Assembly: GCA_005408345.1 (NCBI GenBank)
Contig: SEMN01000306.1
Location: forward strand, 124,001-188,000
DNA: 64,000 bases
Direction of reading: 5' to 3'
From: Macquaria australasica
Taxonomy: Eukaryota > Chordata > Actinopteri > Centrarchiformes > Percichthyidae
In this document: positions 48,823 through 57,800 of the stretch, piece after piece
How positions within the stretch are numbered: position 1 is the stretch's first letter
Layout: the number at the start of each line of letters is the position of its first letter
Notes under the pieces: model-generated
The model's database searches: none
Told to the model about the DNA's origin: nothing
What the model saw: the letters and a program-made list of their open reading frames with translations, nothing else
Program-made: the position numbers and the translations under genes

Positions 48823-51800
48823 GGAAAATGGAGACAACATTGGAGTAAGCTATTTTAAGTAGAGTTTAGTTAGGTGTGTTGACTTTATAAGCAGTTGCTG
48901 ATATGCAAAGGAAATGTTCAGACAATATAGTTAAACAGCTAACTGAATAAAGGAATAAATAAATAATAAATGAAAGAGTGATTAAAAAAAAAAATGTACT
49001 GAATTTTAGAGGAGGGGGGTCTTCGACTCATGACAGTTTGAAGTGCACTGATGTAGATACCTATGTTGTGTCCTGTGGAGATGCAGCCATATGGAACAAG
49101 GTTAAGATCCAGAGATTTCTCCTGCCAGATAGAGTCCATCACCACCAGTGTCTAAAGAGGAACATACAGAGTCAGGTGTCACTTCATCCTGCGGTAGAAT
49201 ACATACACACACAAAACACCAACATTCTTGTCAGTAAGATGAGTAATTAAGGCAACAAAAAAAAAATCTCCTTGACCTGAATGACCAGCATGTCCTGCCT
49301 GAGGTCGTCCCCCTGTTTGAAGATTATTCCGACAGGTGTAGCAGAGGAGGGCGACGGCATGGGAGAGAACTCCAGCCACAGTGGCTTCTTCTTAGAGGCC
49401 ATCACCTTGCATTTGTCCAGCTGGACGAGAGGGATACGAAAAGAACTGATTTGTTTGTGTAAATGAATTTTAAAAGCCCCTAAAAATATATTTCCTCAAT
49501 CAACTCCTTACCATCACTGTCGAGGTCCTACATGAACACAACATTTTCTGCCAGTTTTTGTTATTTCACATAAGAGATATCTGTATGTGTGTTTTTCTAT
49601 GTGCCCTTCTCACTGGTTTGAAGTGTGCAGGGCTCCACTGGAAAAAGGTGATGTCCCACATTTCCAAATCAGAGTTAAGCAACATTTTAATCAAAATGTG
49701 ATGACAGGTTGGGGCCTGTTTGCTTACGTTTCCACACCACTGTCAATCAAATCTGATCAAACCACACCCACACAGTCCTGATGAAGCTGAGTTTTTGAGT
49801 AAAACTAATAACTAAAGATTTTTTCCAAACTTTAATTTGGATATTTGCTTATTTAACTCATGAATATTTAATGTAATAGAGAATTACTTACATCTTGAAA
49901 CCAAGTTTTCAGGGGCTTTAACGCCTGAGATCATATTTGTTTGTTTGGGTGGATGAAACTACTTAAATGATAAACACCTGCATTTGCTTGATTCCTCTGG
50001 TTCTTGACAAAGAGCTACTTTGGGCTCAGAACATACTTTCATGTAAGAAATAATAACTGGGTCATTCAACAGTGTTGTGAGTCTTTAGAGAGAAATAGTT
50101 TACAATTTTTGGCCTCAGACACATTAGATGTTTTGTCAGTTTGCTCCTCAGTTCCACTTTTCTAGCACTGTCTCATCCCCAGCCCTCCATATTGCTCTCT
50201 GTCTCCAGCTCGCTTCTCCCTGGCCATGTTCTTTCTTTCAGCTCCCCAGACCTGCCATCCTCTAGCTGTCCACCACATATCCTTGGACTTTCCCTCCTTT
50301 CCTCATCACCTGATTACCCCACCCATCCACACACCTGTTCCCGCTCCTCATCAGCCCTGCAGTCACCTGAGCTTCCCCACCTGCACCTCATTCCCTAATC
50401 AGCGTTCACCACATATGCCAGTTCACTTCCTTTGTTCCCTGTCAGATCGTTAAGTTGCAGTGTGCTACATGTCTTGTTCTCTAGCCTCTGTTTCCTGTCG
50501 TCCCTTGTACCTGTTACCTGCCTGTTTTGGACTTGGCTTGTTTATTGGACTTTTGATTCTTGCCTGCTCCTTGTCGGATTTATTTGCCTGTTTGGGCTGC
50601 CTTCTCTATTTCTCTGACCTTTGCCTGCCTAGCCATCCCATAAGCCTTGCACCTTTTATGTTAATAAATCACTGATTAGCTCTGCCTCAGTCATCTCCAT
50701 TTGGGTCCTATTCTCATGACACTTTCTAATATATAAATGCTGTCTATTACTATGCCTTTCTATGATTCCATATCAACTTTATAAAGGTGATGATACTGTA
50801 TGTCAATGTTGTGTTTACAGCATATTGCACTGTCTGAAGTGGTTACTGAAGTGGTAAAAAAAGGGCATTTTAAGTTATTAGGGCATTAGGGTTACTCATA
50901 CACAGAGGACTAAACATGCTAGACAAAGGTAACATTAAAACCACAAATAATGTTTCATTCAACACACCATCATTCGACACCAACACACACACAAACAGAG
51001 CATTATCATGCCATACCAGGATCTGTCCGACTTTGATGCGGGGGTCAAAGGGCAGCAGGAATTCATTTGGCAGATTACAGTTTCTAAGAAGCTCTTGAAG
51101 CCTGAGGGGAGCTAAAACACAAAGACACAATTAGTTTAGTGATGCACCACAAAAATATTTTACATATGAAAAAGCCCATAAAAAGGGAACAGAATCAGCT
51201 CCCCAGAATGAACTCAACATCTTATGTGCAAAATTAAGTTTAATGCCTTTCAGCATCATGTCTTGAAAGATTGAGTGGAGACAAACTCCCATTCTTCTAT
51301 TCATTGGCTGATGAGCACCAGGTGTGCAGCACCACTTAATATACATAAAGAAACCCAACAACCTACATTTGTAGACCTGGTGATAACCAGGAATTTCTCT
51401 AGACTTCACGCTTTGACTTTAGTTTAGTAATAAACTATTTTAGAACTGAAGCAATTGCAATTCTTTCTAGGAAGTTGCTGCTTTCCCAGAGCTCATTAAC
51501 ATTTACATGGACATATACAGTATAAGTGCTTGAATAGAAACATAACTTGTGGAAACCCAATCAAATTAAATTACTAAACACTTACAAAACAAACAAGTTT
51601 TTATAGTTACTGAGGCAAAAACTGAACTATCCCCCCCTTCCTCCTCTTTTGCTTCTCAGAGTCCCATGAAATCCCATGAAAACACTTAAGCCAATAGTGA
51701 ATTGATCCTACTAACAAACAAGTATAGAGTGCTGCAGGGATGACATATTTTTGTAGGCCAACCCAGAAGTTAATGTCACCCTGGTTCCCTCGACAAAAAG

Positions 51801-54800
51801 CCAATAGGATTTTTCCATTGGATTTTGGATTATTGCAGAAAATAAGCTCTGTGGCCTCAACAAGGATGTAAAGGCAGACGAGTGAGTCGATGAGTTTCTG
51901 TGTTTGGCGTGATGACGTTTAAAGTCGACGACAACCTTTGTAGTCTCATTTAGCCACTTGTTAGCAACTGCCTTTTTTAAGACACGTAAAAGCTTCAGAA
52001 ATCATGAGTGGGGTATTTACTGTACTGATGTATTTTATGTCATAGAACCAAACATGAAAATCTCTTAAGCTTGTATTAACCACAGACCTTATTTCAGGCA
52101 TCTAACCAAAAACCCATTCAAGAAACCTATTGACTTTGAGACAATGGAACCGGAAGTGCCAAATGCTAACTCATTTCTGGGTTTTAGGACTCACTCCTGC
52201 AGCACTCTACTGTCTGTGTAGCCTAAAACTAATATATCTTATGCCATAGAGCTTCGATGTTGTTCAGAAACTATTAAAAACACATACACCGTCCTGCTGC
52301 CCCATACATATACTCACTAGTACATATTAATTCACAGCTGAAAATAATCCCCAACCTGTTTGAGTAAAGTTTGCTAAAACCTACAGTGCCTGGCTGTTTT
52401 AGGTAATTATTTAACCTTTTTTTTTTTTAAATGTATATATGAAAGCATATATTCATGACCTGTTTTTAAAGTCTTGAGTTCAGTCCTGAGGAATTTTTCT
52501 CTAATTTCTCTCTCACAGATTTGGAGGCAAGTATGAAACCATCTTCTAGTCTCCTTCACATTCTACCAAACATGACAACATTGCTGGGTGCTTTTGGTCT
52601 TTGTGTCACACAAGATTGTACAGACGACACAGGTGTCTACCATCAACTGCTCCCTGCAATTTGGTCATGTTCTGGTTTAGTAGCTGATCCTCTGAACTTT
52701 CTTCCAGCGCCATCTAGTGACCTTATGGCTCCGTTCCTTTCTGAGCATCAGTCTTTTTTCTTTTCTTTTTTTTTAGACACACTGTACTGTAGCTGCAGAC
52801 CACATTTTACTGCTGTGAGACGTTACCACTTCATTTTACATGGGAGAAGTGCAGGGCAGGAAAAAAAATGAGTTTGTCTGTCACAGAAATGTTCATGCTA
52901 TTCATTCCAACATGGGTTTTGACATAAATATATAAATATATAAATTATTCAGAAAAATGCCTAAGCCTTATATGACTAATATAAAAGTTATTCTGGTTTG
53001 ACAGGATGAAGTTAACTACAAAAACACTAGAGCAATGTATCCAGTGTTGATCTATTGTATGTGACTTAAGTTATCCAAAGAAGGAGTACAGAAATTAGCT
53101 GCAGATCCTGCAGGTATACCAGCACACTCAATCTGTAATCTACCCAGCTGTGTGAGAGTGACAGTACCAGCCTTTAAACACCAGCCGCTAGACTACCCCA
53201 CAGTGCTTCTTTTGGGGATGGTAGAGGTACATCCTGCTTGTGGTGAAGGATAGTACACTGAGGTCAATTTAGAAAAAAGAATGAAGGAGAAAGTAGTAAA
53301 ACACTTAATAAAATTAATTATATAGACAAAAATTTTAACTCATTTAGAGTTAAAAGGTAAAGACAGCATGACCTTTATCACTACTTAAACAGACAGTCAT
53401 GACAGTTACAGGCAAGTTATTCATTTTTGCATTTTAATCTGTCAGTAAATATGAAATGTATTAAAATCAGCAGCTTTTCAAAGACACAGTGCATTCAATT
53501 ATTATTGTTATATAAGTTAATAAAATAATCACTAGGGTAATGAGAGGGTAAGATTTGGATCAGATTAATATTTAGTGACATTATTACATAATTTAGACAT
53601 CCCACCAATATAATTTCATTTCGCATATATTTAATTTGTGGACTGAGTTTAGCAGCACTTAATGACTCGTATTGCCAGACCTAATGTCAATGATCTGTAT
53701 TGTCAACTTTACACAAGGTGACACCATATCCCTCTGCTTTGTCAGTGAATTTACTACTTTGAATTTACCCTCTGTATGCAAAATGTTAAGTAAATAAAGT
53801 TTCCTTGCCTTGAATGCAATTCACGCAACACTGTGACTGGCTGGTTCTCACTGTTCACATAAAGGGGAGTGCATTTAGGGCAGCCAGTGGAATTTGGGCA
53901 CAATGAATAGAATGGTTACCTTCATTCATACCAATAATCGGATCGTTCGCGAACTTAATGGTCAAACGTTCTACTGAATAAGCCTTCGAAGGATGTGGCC
54001 CCTGAATTGAGACACAGCTCATCAGTCTCAGCTGTACTTTGATTTTAGTGTTAATTAGCAAATGTTAGCTTGCTAAGACACTAAACTAAAATGGCAAACA
54101 CTATACCTGCTTAGCATCAGCATGTTAGCATTGTCATTGTGTGCACGATAGTATGCTGATGTGAGCTCAAAGCACCGCTGTGCCCAAGTACACAGAGCTG
54201 CTAGTATGGCTGCAGACTCTTACCAAACCTAAAAAAAAAAAATACTAATTTTGACTTTATTCTCTCGGTCTGTAAAAGTATAACTAAAGTATACAAATCC
54301 ATAAGAATGTCTTTCTTAGATGTGTCCCACCTGTAGGAGGAAGGTCAGTCTTGTCCGGGTAGAGGTTTTTAATCACTATAGCAACCTCCTGTAGGGCCTC
54401 CACTGCCTGGACCTGTTGGGTGAAGCTGTCAAGCATGGCTTGACCACAGCCCAGCAGGTAGGCCTCCAGAATCACGGCCATGCGCTGGCGGAAGTACAGA
54501 CACCCTGCCACCTCACTGCGGACATACCAGAAGAAGAAGTGGCCGATTCTCTTGCTCTGCAGTGAAGAAGGACACAGTCGAGGGGAGTGAGTCAGAAAGC
54601 AGGATACAGACACTAATGTAGCTGCAGTCCACATTTTACTGCTGTTAGACTTTACTACTTCATTTTACATGAGAGAAGAAGTGTTTTTTGTCTGTCACAG
54701 AGATGTTCATGGTATCCATTCTAACATGGATTTTGACATAAAATCACACCTGTTCCTGTCTGCTGAGAGCATGGTAATAATGAAAACATGGCTGTAATGT

Positions 54801-57800
54801 AAGTGCAGGTTCAGTGAGGTCATGTATTTTTCTAAGAACAGACTAGAACGTTGCACACACAAACATCTATAAAATAGTGTAAAGGCAACATGATCTTGCA
54901 ACCAAATATTTTTTTATCACTACTGAAACATGCAAATTGCCTGTAACAGTCATGGTAAGTAAGTTATCAATTTATGCATTTTATTCTGTCAGTAAATATG
55001 AAATGTATTCAAAGCAGCTTTTCAAAGACACGGTGCATTCAATTATTATTGTTAAATAAGTTAATAAAGCCCTCCGCCACAAAATAATTGACCCACAGTA
55101 AACACATTATTAAGAATAGTCTTTAAAGGAGGGAAAATGGCAACAAAAATGGCAAAAGGATGAACCAAGGACCAACATCCTTCTATATAATCCTAAAGAA
55201 TGAAATGCATTGTGTACAATGAATATGAGGATGCTGCATGACTCACCCGCAGAGCTCTTTGAATGAGGTACAGAGCAAGGAAACTGTCATGGTAAGGTTC
55301 CACTTTGAGGGTCTATTATGAATAAACAGGATAGAGAAAAATTGTTAGTAATGTCTCCAATCTAAAGTCTCAACCTCACAATATATCTCCACAGACACTG
55401 TAGTAAAAAAAAAAAATCTTAAGTGCCTCTTCATAATAACTATTTGCTTTTAATGTCAGGAGCAAAGACGTAAAGAATAGCTAGCTTGCTACAGGTAGTT
55501 GATCAAATCTGACTGCGACAGTGGACATTTCAATTGTCAAAAGCGATGGTTCCTGGCTAGAAATGATAAGCCTGCTTTTGTCTACCTTAAATTAAGGACC
55601 CGTTTGAAAATTACTAAGAATTTAAAGTGATAAATCTGCCACTGTTATTATTGTAAACTGCACATGTGCTTTGCAGGACGGAAAGCTTGACAGTTATAGC
55701 AACTGGCGCCCTGGGACAGCTGCCTGCTTTGCCCTGTTTGGTAATCCAGGTATGGATTGAATTGACTTATTGAATTATTAATTATTTATTGAATTATGCC
55801 ACAATTTACTAGTTTATTTATTTTTTTATGTTACTATTTATTTATTTAATTTAGGTATTATAGGTGTGGATATAAATCTATACTAACTTTTGAGGCAATA
55901 GTTGTGGTGCTTTTGCACTGCATTGCATAATGTTAGTAGGGGCTTGTAATAGAAATGTACATTCATATATTTGGTTATTTTCACAGTTCTTCCACACATA
56001 CACTTTGTATGTGTTTTGATTTACTATTTCTCCTGTGTCTATTTAGAGACCCATACCTGCACCAGCTGCAGCAAATACTTCAATACATCATCATTGGACA
56101 GGCTCTCCAATTTCTGGACTGCTAGTCTCCTGACCGTCTCATCAGCAAAGTCCATGCTTAACAGCTCCAGGGCCACTGTTACATCCAGCTCCCCAGGATC
56201 CCAGTTTCCCAGTAGCCAGTGGACATCCTCAACCACTCTGCGGTTCATCCAATCAACATTGCGCAGGTAATGGGGTAGATTTGAGGCGTAGCGGATGCTC
56301 TCCTCCCTGAACCTTTTGAGGCAAGCCTTGTTGGTGTTGGTGACTGCAGATGGGGATCTGAGTTTTACAGTGTCAGTCAACTGGTCCTGGAGAGGTTTCA
56401 TATGCAGAGAGGAAGAATCTGTGCTGGATACGTTGGAAGTGGGTGAGGGTGGTGAGGAGGGTGAGGGTGGTGAGGGTGGTGAGGAGGGTGAGGGTGGTGA
56501 GGGTGAGGAGGAGAGTGCACAAGAGGAAGAGGTAGATTTGGTCTGGGTGAGGCTGGAAGTGGGACTGTTGGAGCATTCAGAGCGGCTAAAGCTATTTGGG
56601 AGAACCACAGGGAAGCTGTAGCGGTCTAGAAGGAAGCTGATAGCCATGGAGTCAGCTATGTCTGGATTTGTAGCAGAGGACAGCTTGTCTGCCTGGTAGG
56701 TGATGGCCTCTTCCTCCAGGTCAGGGTAGGACCACATGTGCAGGGTGTAGGGGCCTTGGCTAAGGATGGACCTGCAGGGACAAACAAGTGCTGAGTGTCC
56801 CATGATGACAAGTATCTACAATTTGAAATGTTATGTTATTATGTGACGTGTTTTCATGGCATTGCTCAAAACACCTTATTTTTCCTTCTGAATGTCTTCC
56901 CTTATATCTTGTTAAACACATCAAACCATATATTGACTTTTCAAGGCTTAATTTCCATGAAATCTCAAGTATAAAAGACTCAGTAAGAAATTAAACCTAC
57001 AAGTTGCTTTTTAATCAGCTATGAGAAATATCATGTTACCATTTTATTATCCCTTTTTGACATTTTATCACTGAAAAGCCACTGATAAATACATCACAAA
57101 GTTGTACTTGATGTTAAAAATCTGACCTGTGATCTATGAGGAGAAGATTGACAAAGTAGAGCTCCTTCCCCTTCCCTTTCTGCAGGTCTGGTGCTATTTT
57201 GACTGAAGACGATGGCGGCTTTGAGTCTTTGGTAAATGAAGACTTTGAATTTTTCAGTACTGAAGGCTTTGATTCTTTGGTTACTGGGGGCTTTGGGTCT
57301 TTGGGTGCTGGAGAGATGTCACCATCACTAGCATTAATTGTGAAACCCAGCTTGGCTCCACGTGGCAGATCCCTGAGGAGCACATCAAAGTCCAGCCACT
57401 CATTCCACAGTACTTCATCTGCGAAAGCCTTGGGAAGGGAGGACACTGAAGAGAGAACCTTGTTACCGTAGAGTATTGAGGCTTTTACATAAACAGACTG
57501 AGGAAATTTGTTTGGAAGTTTTGGGATGTCAAAGCCAAGCAGTTTGACTCGGAGTCTTCTGTTGCAGTCCCACAGGGATATCATGAAGATATCATCCAAA
57601 TCCTTTCCTTCAAGGCGGAGATCATTGTGGGAGCTGAACTGGCCACTGGAACCATCAACAAGCGGCCAGTCCACAAACTTGACAGTCTCATCGGCAAGCT
57701 GCGACACAGGGACCACGAAGAGGTGGAGCTCTTGATTGGTTTTCAAGCACTGACGAACCCAGAGGAAATTGCTGAGGGTGTAGTCTCCAGATAAAAACTC

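Larger units (their letters stand above)
51112..54330. other. PI3K intron 6, 3.2 kb
   Basis: Holds family A copy 3, the first copy of the repeated segment and the inverted gctaacatg repeat. No extra exon seen. Confidence 0.75.

Noticed and set aside
56295..56621. 108-codon + strand frame rich in Glu and Gly
   Set aside because: Antisense shadow of the Ser/Pro minisatellite in PI3K exon 4.
57199..57735. + strand frames of 90 and 75 codons
   Set aside because: Antisense shadows of PI3K exon 3, which has far better support.
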